Assembly: GCA_024641835.1 (NCBI GenBank)
Contig: JAHECH010000053.1
Coordinates: forward strand, 1-12,775
DNA: 12,775 nt
Direction: 5' to 3'
Origin: Deltaproteobacteria bacterium
Lineage (GTDB): Bacteria; Desulfobacterota; DSM-4660; Desulfatiglandales; HGW-15
Shown here: in pieces, positions 6,403-12,775 of the stretch
Numbering within the stretch: the first letter of the stretch is position 1
Layout of the letters: each line of letters starts with the position of its first letter
Program-made: the position numbers and the translations under genes
Notes under the pieces: model-generated
What the model was told of the DNA's origin: nothing
Database searches by the model: none
Seen by the model: the letters and a program-made list of their open reading frames with translations, nothing else

Positions 6403-6485
6403 GATAAAATAGTAGAAGTTTTTGGTTTCTTCTGTGTGCGGAAGACATGAAAAGGGGCTTTTGAAAAAGCAGTCGGAGGGAACCC

Positions 6486-6830
6486 ATGGCGCAAGCCGTA
6501 GAAAAGAGGAGCCTGACGGAGAGAAACTGCAGGTCTAACCGGTGGTGCGAGAGGTATCACTGCGTGGAGCTTTCAATAGAAGGGCTTGAGTGCACCCATC
6601 AGTTCAGACTTTGGAACTCAGATCCAGCCTCCGCGTTCGTTCTGGTGAAGCAAAATTCCGACCTGTTAACAAGGCTGAAAGTGGGTGACATGATGAAAAT
6701 GAAATATTACACAAAAGACTCCTTGCCCAAGGCGGAATATATGAATACCACGATCAGCCACATTACCCGGGATGACCAAGGGAAGTTCAGGGGCCACTGC
6801 CTCATCGGCTTGGCTGCTTCCGAGGCTTAA
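6486..6830 (+). CDS. Small PilZ-like domain protein
   Basis: 114-aa soluble protein whose layout resembles PilZ domains, the c-di-GMP-binding beta-barrels. An arginine-rich N-terminus contains R19-WCE-R23, fitting the RxxxR motif. It is followed by strand CVELSIEG, then LWNSDPASAF (42-51) where PilZ domains have (D/N)xSxxG, then LKVGDMMKMKYY and a closing FRGHCLIGL strand. The final glycine of the second motif is absent (NSDPAS), so c-di-GMP binding is uncertain and a degenerate or related barrel is possible. The start is well supported: GGAGGG five bases before ATG. It is the only gene behind the sigma-54 promoter at 6386-6402 and overlaps the end of asnS by four bases, tail to tail. A motility or surface-regulation role would suit a sigma-54-controlled PilZ protein but is inference. 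Confidence 0.65.
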   Translation: MAQAVEKRSLTERNCRSNRWCERYHCVELSIEGLECTHQFRLWNSDPASAFVLVKQNSDLLTRLKVGDMMKMKYYTKDSLPKAEYMNTTISHITRDDQGKFRGHCLIGLAASEA

Positions 6831-8224
6831 AAGCTCGCGTTTCCCGGTGTCCTAGGAAAAGGAATTACATCCCGAATGTTTGCCATGCCGGTCACAAACT
6901 GGACAAGGCGCTCAAAACCGAGCCCGAAGCCGGAATGGGGCGTTGTCCCAAATTTCCTTAACTCCAAATACCACCAGTAAACCCTAGGATCAATCCCTGT
7001 CTCTTTCATCCTCTCCAAGAGCGTATGGTAGTCATCCTCGCGCTGGCTGCCGCCAATAATCTCACCAATCCTAGGAACAAGGACATCCATGGCACGTACG
7101 GTTCTGCCATCCTCGTTCACTTTCATGTAAAAAGGTTTGATCTTTTTGGGATAGTCTGTGAGCACAACGGGTTTCTGGAAGATTTTTTCACACAGATATC
7201 TTTCGTGCTCTGCCTGAATATCGCTTCCCCAATCTATGGGAAATTCGAAGGTCCCTGCATCTTTCGAGAGTATCTCAACGGCATCGGTATAGGTGAGCTT
7301 CTGGAAGTCTTGAGAGGCCAGCTTTTCCAGGGTCTCGATGATGCCGGGATCGATGAACCGATTGAAGAAGCCCATGTCCTCCTGGCAGTGTTCCAAAACA
7401 TAGGTAAAGACGGACTTTAAGAATGCCACGGCAATCTCGACATTGCCGTCCAGATCGCAGAAGGCCATCTCCGGCTCCACCATCCAGAACTCAGCGAGGT
7501 GTCGAGGCGTGTTTGAATTCTCGGCCCTGAAAGTAGGGCCAAAGGTGTACACGTCACCCAGGGAAAGCGCATAGACTTCCGCTTCAAGCTGGCCGCTCAC
7601 GGTCAGGTAGGCGGGGCCTCCGAAGAAATCCCGGCTCGAATCAGGGCGGCCATCAGCCAGGGGGACATTGGCGAGATCAAAGGTGGTCACCTTGAACATG
7701 GCTCCTGCCCCTTCACAGTCACTGCCAGTAATGATGGGCGTATGAATATAGACGAAGCCCCTTTCCTGGAAGAAGGCATGGATGGCCATGCTCAAAGCGT
7801 TTCTCACTCTGGCCACCGCGCCAAAGGTGTTGGTCCTGGGTCTGAGATGCGCGATGGTGCGGAGAAACTCAAAGGAATGCCGCTTCTTCTGGAGGGGGTA
7901 GACATCCTGGTCCGCCCAGCCCAGGACTTCGATCTGTTCTGCCTTGAGCTCCACTCTCTGGCCTTTCGCGGGTGAAGCAACCAGTGTCCCCTCTACTTTA
8001 ATGGAGCATCCTGTCTGGATCTTGGATACCTCATCCTGGTAATTGGTGAGGTGATCGCTCGCTATCACTTGGAGATTGGTCAGGCAGGAGCCGTCATTGA
8101 TCTCAATAAAAGAAAATCCGCCCTTGGACTCCCTTTTCGTCCTGACCCACCCCGTCACTGTGAGCTCTGAGCCGACCCCCTCTGAGGAGAGGGCTTTGAC
8201 AATTTTGGTCTTTTTCAAAGTCAC
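6827..8224 (-). CDS. asnS: Asparaginyl-tRNA synthetase
   Basis: 465-aa class II aminoacyl-tRNA synthetase that charges tRNA-Asn with asparagine in the cytoplasm. The N-terminal OB-fold anticodon-binding domain (about 1-110: ELTVTGWVRTKRES then FIEINDGS) precedes the catalytic core with motif 2, FRAENSNTPRHLAEFWMVEP, and motif 3, GFGLGFERLV. The RHLAEFWMVEPE form favours AsnRS over AspRS, as does the lack of the AspRS insertion domain. The start is GTG 8224, which overlaps the serC stop as GTGA and puts the OB domain right at the N-terminus; a longer frame from 8311 would lie inside serC and add residues foreign to the family. It is co-transcribed with and translationally coupled to serC. The 3' end overlaps the PilZ-like gene by four bases with no terminator visible between. 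Confidence 0.95.
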   Translation of the reverse strand: MTLKKTKIVKALSSEGVGSELTVTGWVRTKRESKGGFSFIEINDGSCLTNLQVIASDHLTNYQDEVSKIQTGCSIKVEGTLVASPAKGQRVELKAEQIEVLGWADQDVYPLQKKRHSFEFLRTIAHLRPRTNTFGAVARVRNALSMAIHAFFQERGFVYIHTPIITGSDCEGAGAMFKVTTFDLANVPLADGRPDSSRDFFGGPAYLTVSGQLEAEVYALSLGDVYTFGPTFRAENSNTPRHLAEFWMVEPEMAFCDLDGNVEIAVAFLKSVFTYVLEHCQEDMGFFNRFIDPGIIETLEKLASQDFQKLTYTDAVEILSKDAGTFEFPIDWGSDIQAEHERYLCEKIFQKPVVLTDYPKKIKPFYMKVNEDGRTVRAMDVLVPRIGEIIGGSQREDDYHTLLERMKETGIDPRVYWWYLELRKFGTTPHSGFGLGFERLVQFVTGMANIRDVIPFPRTPGNASF

Positions 8225-9306
8225 CCATTTCTCTTTTGATAATCCGCCATGAATTCCACCAGAGCTTTTACCGCATCGATGCCTACAGCATTGTAGAGAG
8301 ATGCTCTGCAACCGCCTACGGATCGATGCCCTTTGAGTCCTCCAAGCCCTGCTTTGGATGCTTCAGACACGAATTTATTCTCCAGTTCCTCTGAGGGAAG
8401 CCTGAAGGTCAGGTTCATCAGGGAGCGACTGTCCTTGGCAGCAGTGCCCCGATAGAAATTGGACCGGTCCATAAAGTCATACAGCATCTTCCCTTTCTCT
8501 TTGTTGATCCGCTCCATCTTCTCCAGGCCACCGATGGTTTCCTCCAACCATTTCAGAACCAGGCTGACAACGTAGATCACAAAGCAAGCCGGTGTGTTGT
8601 ACAGGGAGTTGTTGGCGGTGAACGTGGTGTATCTCAACATGGTCGGAAGATTCGGAGAACCTCTTTCCAGCATATCCTTGCGAATGATCACCATGGCCGA
8701 ACCGGAGGGCCCGATGTTCTTTTGAGCGCCGGCATAGATGAGGCCAAAGGGTTTCACTTCAAACGGGCGGCTCAAGAAATCGGATGACATGTCGCCCACC
8801 AGAGGGACGTCGCCAGTCTTGGGGAATTCCGCCCACTGGGTACCCTTGATGGTGTTGTTGGAGGTGAAGTGAAGATATGCTGCGTCTTTGTCCACCTGGA
8901 AACCTTTCGGGATGTAAGAGAAGTTTTTGTCCTCCGAGGAGGCAATCACGCGCACGTCCTTTCCAAGGAGCTTTGCCTCCTTGATGGCGTTGGTCGACCA
9001 TGTACCGGTATTAATATAGTCCACAGGTTTTCCCTGGATCGCAAGATTCATGGGAACCATGCAGAATTGAAGGGTTGCACCTCCCTGTACGAAAAACACA
9101 TGAAAATCATCCCCGATCTTGAGAAGCCGCTTGGTTCTCTCGACTGCCTGGTTGAGACATTCCTCGAACTGTTTGGATCGGTGGCTGATTTCTGTGATTG
9201 ACATGCCAGTGCCCTTGTAATCGAGAAACTCTTCTCTGACCTGTTCCAGCACAGGCAAGGGGAGTGCAGCAGGTCCAGGATTAAAGTTGAAGATCCTCTT
9301 TCCCAT
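8221..9306 (-). CDS. serC: Phosphoserine aminotransferase
   Basis: 361-aa PLP enzyme converting 3-phosphohydroxypyruvate and glutamate to O-phosphoserine, step two of serine biosynthesis. It may also act in the pyridoxal phosphate pathway. Signature features: NFNPGPAALP at the N-terminus, FVQGGATLQF (72-81), the PLP lysine K196 in YAGAQKNIGPSG, GDMSSD (171-176), and the C-terminal GLKGHRSVGGCRASLYNA that binds substrate phosphate. Length and both ends are normal for the family. The ATG has AAAGGAG eight bases upstream. It overlaps asnS by four bases (GTGA). Its upstream region is the large inverted repeat 9352-9691, shared with the divergent DUF3467 gene; the left arm of that repeat lies about 45 bases before the start codon. 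Confidence 0.96.
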   Translation of the reverse strand: MGKRIFNFNPGPAALPLPVLEQVREEFLDYKGTGMSITEISHRSKQFEECLNQAVERTKRLLKIGDDFHVFFVQGGATLQFCMVPMNLAIQGKPVDYINTGTWSTNAIKEAKLLGKDVRVIASSEDKNFSYIPKGFQVDKDAAYLHFTSNNTIKGTQWAEFPKTGDVPLVGDMSSDFLSRPFEVKPFGLIYAGAQKNIGPSGSAMVIIRKDMLERGSPNLPTMLRYTTFTANNSLYNTPACFVIYVVSLVLKWLEETIGGLEKMERINKEKGKMLYDFMDRSNFYRGTAAKDSRSLMNLTFRLPSEELENKFVSEASKAGLGGLKGHRSVGGCRASLYNAVGIDAVKALVEFMADYQKRNG

Positions 9307-9351
9307 CCCTCAATCTCCTTTCCCTTACTTTTTTCTTACGCCTAAGTACAT

Positions 9352-9691
9352 CGGTTCATAAATTCGGTTACGTATCTTAACACATGGGGTCTGTGATGGG
9401 GCCATGGGGGTCTCTTTCAAAATGAGGAAACGAAGAGAGATCGGGAAAGACTCCGCAAGGTGAGGGCAGCGAAGGCGGGCGGCGCGGCCGCATCAGTCGT
9501 TTCCATGCTCGGCCTTACGTGGCTATTCCCGGGAAGCCCTCCGCCCGCCTGTCCCACCCCCGGTGGGGCCTCAACCATGACCTAAAGTTGATCACTGGGC
9601 AGCGATTTCTTCGTTTCTCTATTTTGAAAGAGACCCCCATGACCCCTGAGATATCAGCAATACCCCATACGTAACCGTATTTATGAAACCG
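9352..9691. repeat. 340-bp nested inverted repeat enclosing element copy 2
   Basis: The outer arms are 9352-9375 and 9667-9691. Reading outward from the centre, both contain ATACGTAACCG, then A or T, then ATTTATGAA and CCG; the right arm has one extra A. Between these arms and the 233-bp core, further complementarity is visible (GGGGCCAT 9398-9405 with ATGACCCC 9639-9646, and GGGGT blocks further out). The outer arms are not found around copy 1. Each arm lies just upstream of a gene, serC to the left and the DUF3467 gene to the right, so they may be mirrored promoter or operator sequence as well as repeat arms. Confidence 0.75.
9406..9638. repeat. 233-bp MITE-like inverted-repeat element, copy 2
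   Basis: Same element as at 2106-2338, in the same orientation, of identical length and about 90% identical. The terminal repeats 9406-9436 and 9608-9638 are base-for-base the same as those of copy 1, while the interior carries the differences. The nested repeat 9473-9482 with 9541-9550 is kept. The GC-rich internal hairpin also survives, although bases changed on both sides of its stem: CCCAC now pairs with GTGGG, a one-base register shift. It fills most of the gap between divergent serC and the DUF3467 gene. No coding content. Confidence 0.9.
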
Positions 9692-9718
9692 TGTAGTAAC
9701 TCATTTCAAGGAGGAACT

Positions 9719-10075
9719 ATGGCAGATCAACCGACCAAAGCGCGTGGAGCAGCACCACAGGCTCAGGCGGCTCAGCCAGCAGTTGGCCAGACAAGAATCG
9801 TGTGGGATGACACAAATATGCGAAGCATGTATGCCAATGTCGCGAATGTCGCCGGCACCAGGGAAGAGATCGTGCTTCTTTTCGGGATGAATCAGGCATG
9901 GCATGCAGGGCAGAAGGATATCAAGATCCAGCTTATGGATCGGATCGTGATGAGCCCTTTTGCGGCAAAACGGCTTGCCGTCCTTCTCAACCAGGTTTTG
10001 CAGGACTATGAAACCCGCTATGGAAAGCTCGATGTAGGAGCACCGACGCGTCCGGAAGCTTCCTCGGTTCAGTGA
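9719..10075 (+). CDS. DUF3467 family protein
   Basis: 118-aa protein matching the DUF3467 pattern as I recall it: RIVWDDTNMRSMYANVANV, then a GTREEIVLLFG strand, then LMDRIVMSPFAAKRLAVLL and YETRYGKL near the end. A Gln/Ala-rich, probably disordered stretch of about 25 residues precedes the domain. No membrane segment, signal peptide or catalytic motif is visible, and the family's molecular role is not established. ATG 9719 is chosen for the strong AAGGAGG five bases upstream; the in-frame ATG at 9683 lies within the inverted-repeat arm region and has no such site. It stands alone: divergent from serC, followed by a GC-rich hairpin and then a 400-base gene-free gap. Confidence 0.85.
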   Translation: MADQPTKARGAAPQAQAAQPAVGQTRIVWDDTNMRSMYANVANVAGTREEIVLLFGMNQAWHAGQKDIKIQLMDRIVMSPFAAKRLAVLLNQVLQDYETRYGKLDVGAPTRPEASSVQ

Positions 10076-10079
10076 AGAA

Positions 10080-10099
10080 CCCCGTGCTTCCGCACGGGG
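10080..10099 (+). terminator. Terminator-like hairpin after the DUF3467 gene
   Basis: CCCCGTGC pairs perfectly with GCACGGGG around TTCC, starting five bases after the stop codon. Only CTTC follows, not a T-run, so termination efficiency is uncertain; it may instead protect the transcript's 3' end. Confidence 0.6.
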
Positions 10100-10515
10100 C
10101 TTCAACCCTGCCCAAGGCAGGAGGCCATCCTCTGTGGCGGCCTGAACAGATCTTCGCAAATTGTGGAGGGATCACTACATCAGGGTCTATTCCAGGGCAC
10201 GCAGAGGGCTGAGGGGCAGAAGCGCTGACTTAACCGGCCGATGATACCTTTTCTTGCGTTCCAAGTCTCCCGGGCTGGCCCGCCTGAGGCGGGTAGGTCT
10301 TTTCAACGGCTTATCTACGGGGGAGTTCTGCCCCCTCCCGCTGTTCCCCTCGGCTTCCCTCGGGGCCAGGGGTTTCCCCCATAGATAAACTGTGAAAAGA
10401 CAGCGCCCTCCCGCCAGTCACATCCAGAAAAGGCATCATCGGCCTTGCATCCTTCCCCCGCTATGCTTTAAGTTAGCGGTTATGGGGCTGTGAGGGGAGA
10501 GAGAGGGAAAGTGTT
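10100..10515. other. Gene-free gap with palindromes upstream of the GAF-HlyD gene
   Basis: No supportable reading frame. It holds a perfect hairpin CCCGCC-TGA-GGCGGG (10279-10293), the 105-bp palindromic element at 10297-10401, and CCGCTA 10458-10463 with TAGCGG 10474-10479, close to the next gene's purine-rich ribosome-binding region (10493-10506), a possible operator or attenuating hairpin. I see no convincing -35/-10 pair; TATGCT at about 10461 lacks a partner. Confidence 0.5.
10297..10401. repeat. 105-bp palindromic element
   Basis: The arms GTCTTTTCA...TTATCTA...GGGGGA (10297 onward) and TCCCCC...TAGATAA...TGAAAAGAC (ending 10401) match at about 23 of 28 positions. The centre is C-rich on the + strand (10331-10359). 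No gene inside, no similarity to the 233-bp element, and only one copy in the window. It could be a small non-autonomous element or a long terminator-like hairpin. Confidence 0.65.
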
Positions 10516-12387
10516 TTGGAAGACGATCGCCAGGCATTAGATGGCCCACGAGGATCTGAGCCGGATCGGGAAATGTGGCGCCGGTTCGCCGAGGCGACCA
10601 CACCCAAGGCGTTCTGCCAGAGTTGGCTCCCACTTCAGTGCGTGATGCTCAGGGGAGTACGGTGCGCCATGGTCCTCCTAGGGCCGGCAGACAGGGGCCC
10701 CTTCACTCCCGTGGCGGTCTGGCCTGATGCCAGGATCAACATGAATCACCTCACCGGGGCTGCGGAGCGCGCCTTGAAGGAGCGCCGCGGCCTTCTTCTT
10801 GAGGGCGACTCCTCCCCAACCGAAGAAAACACCTTTCCCCAGAGTTATCACGTCGCCTATCCCATCGAGGTGGCGGGCAAGCTTCACGGCGTCGTGGTCC
10901 TTGAAGTGGAACAGTACCCCAGGGACGAGGTCCAGGCTATCCTGAGACAGCTTCACTGGGGTGCAGCATGGCTCGAAGTTCTCATCCGGCGGACCGAGGC
11001 CGCGAAATCCGGAGAGATGAACGAGCGCCTCCAGAAGGTCCTCGATCTGGTGGCGAGCGCCGTAGAACACCAGGGTTTCCAGGCTTCTGCCATGGCTTTG
11101 GTCACAAGGCTCGCCACAGCTCTTCAATGTGACAGGGTAAGCCTCGGGTTCATGAAAAGCAAGCATGCGAGGGTAAGAGCCCTTTCTCACAGTGCTGAGT
11201 TCGGGAAGCAGACCAACCTGATGCGAGCCATCGGCTCTGCCATGGATGAAGCGATTGACCAGCACGCCGTGGTGGCCTACCCGCAGCCCGTCGAAGCCAC
11301 ACCGCTCGTCACACGAAACCATGAGGAGCTCTCCAAAGAGCATGGCGCAGGAGCGATCCTGACCATTCCCCTGGAGCACAAGGGCAAGATCATCGGCGGG
11401 ATGACGCTTGAGCGACCCGGGGATAAGCCCTTTGACAAGCCGACCGTGGAGGCCTGCGAAACAGCGGCAGCTCTTGTGGGACCCATCCTGGAGACAAAGC
11501 GGGGCGAAGATCGCCTGCTCATCCGGAAATCAGCGGACGCATTTGTTCTTCAGATAGAAAGGCTCATCGGGCCGGGGCACCTGGTTCGAAAAATGGTGGT
11601 CATCGGTGTAGTCGCCCTGGTCATTTTCTTTGCTCTGTTCAAAGTGGATTACCGCGTGACGGCGGACACATCGATTGAAGGGGCTGTTCAACGTGTCGTG
11701 GCCGCTCCCTACAATGGATTCATCAAGGAGGCGCTGGCGAGACCGGGTGACGTAGTCAAGGAGGGTGGACTCCTCTGCCTCCTGGATGACAGGGATCTCA
11801 AACTGGAACGCCTCAAGTGGGCGACGGAAAAAGAGCAACTCAGCAGGCAGTATGACGAGGCCATGGCCAAACATGACCGGGCCCAGACCCGCATCATGAA
11901 AGCGAAGATGGATGAGGCAGAGGCCCAGATCGCACTCCTGGATGAACAACTGTCACGCACAAGAGTCACGGCTCCATTTGACGGCCTGGTTATGAGCGGA
12001 GATCTGAGCCAGTCCCTGGGCGCACCCGTGGAACGAGGCCAGGTGTTGTACGAGGTTGCGCCCCTCCATGAATATAGGGTGATCGCCCAGGTGGATGAGC
12101 GGGATATCATGGAGATGAAGGTGGGACAGCAAAGCGAACTCATCCTGCCTTCCATGCCGGGTGAAGAGATCCCTTTCGTCGTAGACAAAATCACGCCCGT
12201 ATCGACGTCAAAAGAAGGGAAGAACTACTTCCGGGTGGAGGGGCACGTCGAAAAGCCTTCGGAGCGGCTCAGGCCGGGCATGGAAGGGATCGGCAAGATC
12301 ACCGTTGATCGCCGCAAGCTGATCTGGGTCTGGACTCATCAGGCGATCGACTGGCTGCGTTTGCAGCTATGGCGCTACTGGCCGTAA
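10516..12387 (+). CDS. GAF-domain HlyD-type periplasmic adaptor (membrane fusion protein)
   Basis: 623-aa hybrid. Residues about 20-165 look GAF-like and about 168-330 are a clearer GAF domain (LVTRLATALQCDRVSLGFMK, ILTIPLEHKGKIIGGMTLER). One membrane helix follows (about 360-378, VVIGVVALVIFFALF). After it comes a HlyD/RND adaptor: lipoyl-like half VVAAPYNGFIKEALARPGDV with GGLLCLLDD, a short coiled coil (about 430-475), the second half RVTAPFDGLVMSGDLSQ, and a beta-barrel ending in RPGMEGIGKI. There is no signal peptide, so the GAF part should be cytoplasmic and the adaptor periplasmic. The start is TTG 10516, the only start codon between the upstream in-frame stop and residue 20, with a purine-rich GGGGAGAGAGAGGG before it; ATG 10573 is the alternative. 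It probably forms an export unit with the M50-like gene 240 bases downstream. Substrate unknown. Confidence 0.85.
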   Translation: MEDDRQALDGPRGSEPDREMWRRFAEATTPKAFCQSWLPLQCVMLRGVRCAMVLLGPADRGPFTPVAVWPDARINMNHLTGAAERALKERRGLLLEGDSSPTEENTFPQSYHVAYPIEVAGKLHGVVVLEVEQYPRDEVQAILRQLHWGAAWLEVLIRRTEAAKSGEMNERLQKVLDLVASAVEHQGFQASAMALVTRLATALQCDRVSLGFMKSKHARVRALSHSAEFGKQTNLMRAIGSAMDEAIDQHAVVAYPQPVEATPLVTRNHEELSKEHGAGAILTIPLEHKGKIIGGMTLERPGDKPFDKPTVEACETAAALVGPILETKRGEDRLLIRKSADAFVLQIERLIGPGHLVRKMVVIGVVALVIFFALFKVDYRVTADTSIEGAVQRVVAAPYNGFIKEALARPGDVVKEGGLLCLLDDRDLKLERLKWATEKEQLSRQYDEAMAKHDRAQTRIMKAKMDEAEAQIALLDEQLSRTRVTAPFDGLVMSGDLSQSLGAPVERGQVLYEVAPLHEYRVIAQVDERDIMEMKVGQQSELILPSMPGEEIPFVVDKITPVSTSKEGKNYFRVEGHVEKPSERLRPGMEGIGKITVDRRKLIWVWTHQAIDWLRLQLWRYWP

Positions 12388-12467
12388 GAGATATTCACCA
12401 CGCGCTCGCCCGCCTCCGGTGGGCTTCGCTGGAGGCTCAGAGCTCACGAGATTGAAAACCTCTATAT

Positions 12468-12611
12468 TAGCCACAGACACACACAGACGTGGTGGACAGG
12501 GAATCAAACTCGCTTAAGAATTTCTCCGAGTTCTCTGTGTCTCGAACGAGCTTCGATGGGGGCGAGTGGGCAGTGAGTGAGCCAGGGTTTGTCTGTGTGT
12601 GTCTGCGGCTA
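12468..12611. repeat. 144-bp inverted-repeat element between the HlyD and M50-like genes
   Basis: Terminal repeats of 21 bp, 12468-12488 and 12591-12611, match at 20 of 21 positions (TAGCC, A or G, CAGACACACACAGAC). The interior shows no gene. The rest of the gap (12388-12467) holds a possible hairpin, GCCTCC 12412-12417 with GGAGGC 12431-12436. The right arm ends about 18 bases before the next start codon, so it overlaps the ribosome-binding region. The sequence is unrelated to the other two repeat types here. Confidence 0.75.
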
Positions 12612-12628
12612 TTTGACAGGTTTTTGCC

Positions 12629-12775
12629 ATGAGCACTTCCTTGTTCAGTCCTTCCTGGTACCGTGTGGCGGGGTTGAGACCCCGCCTGCGGAGTCACGTG
12701 GAGATCCACCGGCACCACTACCGGAGCGATCTCTGGTACGTGCTGGAGGACCATGCCTCGGGCCGATACGGCAGG
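12629..12775 (+). CDS. M50-type metalloprotease-like protein, N-terminus only (3' truncated by window edge)
   Basis: The first 49 residues, MSTSLFSPSWYRVAGLRPR then LRSHVEIHRHHYRSDLWYVLEDHASGRYGR, resemble the PqqD-like N-terminal region of large membrane-embedded M50 (site-2-protease-like, putative peptide zinc metalloprotease) proteins that often follow HlyD-type adaptor genes. The catalytic HExxH motif and membrane helices would lie beyond the window, so protease activity cannot be checked. ATG 12629 is preceded by only a weak ribosome-binding site (GACAGG), and the gap upstream is occupied by an inverted-repeat element. The same strand and similar role suggest coupling with the GAF-HlyD protein in an export or maturation system. 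Confidence 0.7.
   Translation, partial: MSTSLFSPSWYRVAGLRPRLRSHVEIHRHHYRSDLWYVLEDHASGRYGR

Noticed and set aside
8225..8311. Longer asnS start at 8311
   Set aside because: It lies inside serC, and the added residues do not resemble the AsnRS N-terminus; GTG 8224 gives the normal protein and a standard GTGA overlap.
9625..9665. Promoter reaching out of element copy 2 (TTGAAA in its terminal repeat)
   Set aside because: TTGAAA is a fair -35, but no convincing -10 lies 16-18 bases downstream.
1..12775. tRNA, rRNA, CRISPR array, transposase or integrase genes, replication origin
   Set aside because: None seen: no tRNA T-loop contexts, no regularly spaced direct repeats, and no recombinase motifs in any translated frame.

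Overview
This 12.8 kb window looks like a chromosomal segment of a Gram-negative anaerobe, most likely a deltaproteobacterium (Desulfobacterota sensu lato). The pointers are a tungsten-type aldehyde ferredoxin oxidoreductase (AOR) with its own MoaD-like and E1-like proteins, a sigma-54 enhancer-binding protein, a textbook sigma-54 promoter, a DUF3467 gene and a GAF-HlyD/M50 export pair. The assignment is inferred from gene content; there is no rRNA or other phylogenetic marker to confirm it.

Layout. 1-902 (+): C-terminal part of a sigma-54 activator. 903-1282: gene-free and hairpin-rich, between two convergent genes. 1283-1981 (-): ComB-like phosphatase. 2106-2338: first copy of a 233-bp inverted-repeat element. 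2380-6035: the AOR cluster, with an E1/ThiF-like protein (-), a MoaD-like carrier (+), an unrecognised 201-aa protein (-) and AOR (-). AOR has tandem sigma-70-type promoters upstream and a clear intrinsic terminator downstream. 6036-6485: divergent control region whose + side carries a consensus-perfect -24/-12 promoter. 6486-6830 (+): small PilZ-like protein. 6827-9306 (-): serC and asnS, coupled by a GTGA overlap. 9352-9691: large nested inverted repeat enclosing the second copy of the 233-bp element. 9719-10075 (+): DUF3467 protein. 10100-10515: gene-free, with a 105-bp palindromic element and a potential G-quadruplex. 10516-12387 (+): GAF-membrane-HlyD hybrid. 12468-12611: a third type of inverted-repeat element. 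12629-end (+): start of an M50-type (PqqD-like N-terminus) protein.

How the genes fit together. The AOR group forms a plausible working set: the enzyme needs a W-bis-pterin cofactor, whose sulfur comes from a MoaD-type carrier activated by an E1-type adenylyltransferase, and both lie beside it. The E1-like protein contains no cysteine at all, and the 201-aa protein may be a cofactor or assembly accessory. SerC (serine biosynthesis) and AsnRS are housekeeping genes. The GAF-HlyD protein and the M50-like protein probably belong to an export or peptide-processing system that continues beyond the window.

The most unusual content is non-coding: three unrelated families of short palindromic elements in intergenic gaps, a mirrored motif facing both genes that flank the second 233-bp element, and a strongly structured segment after the sigma-54 activator.
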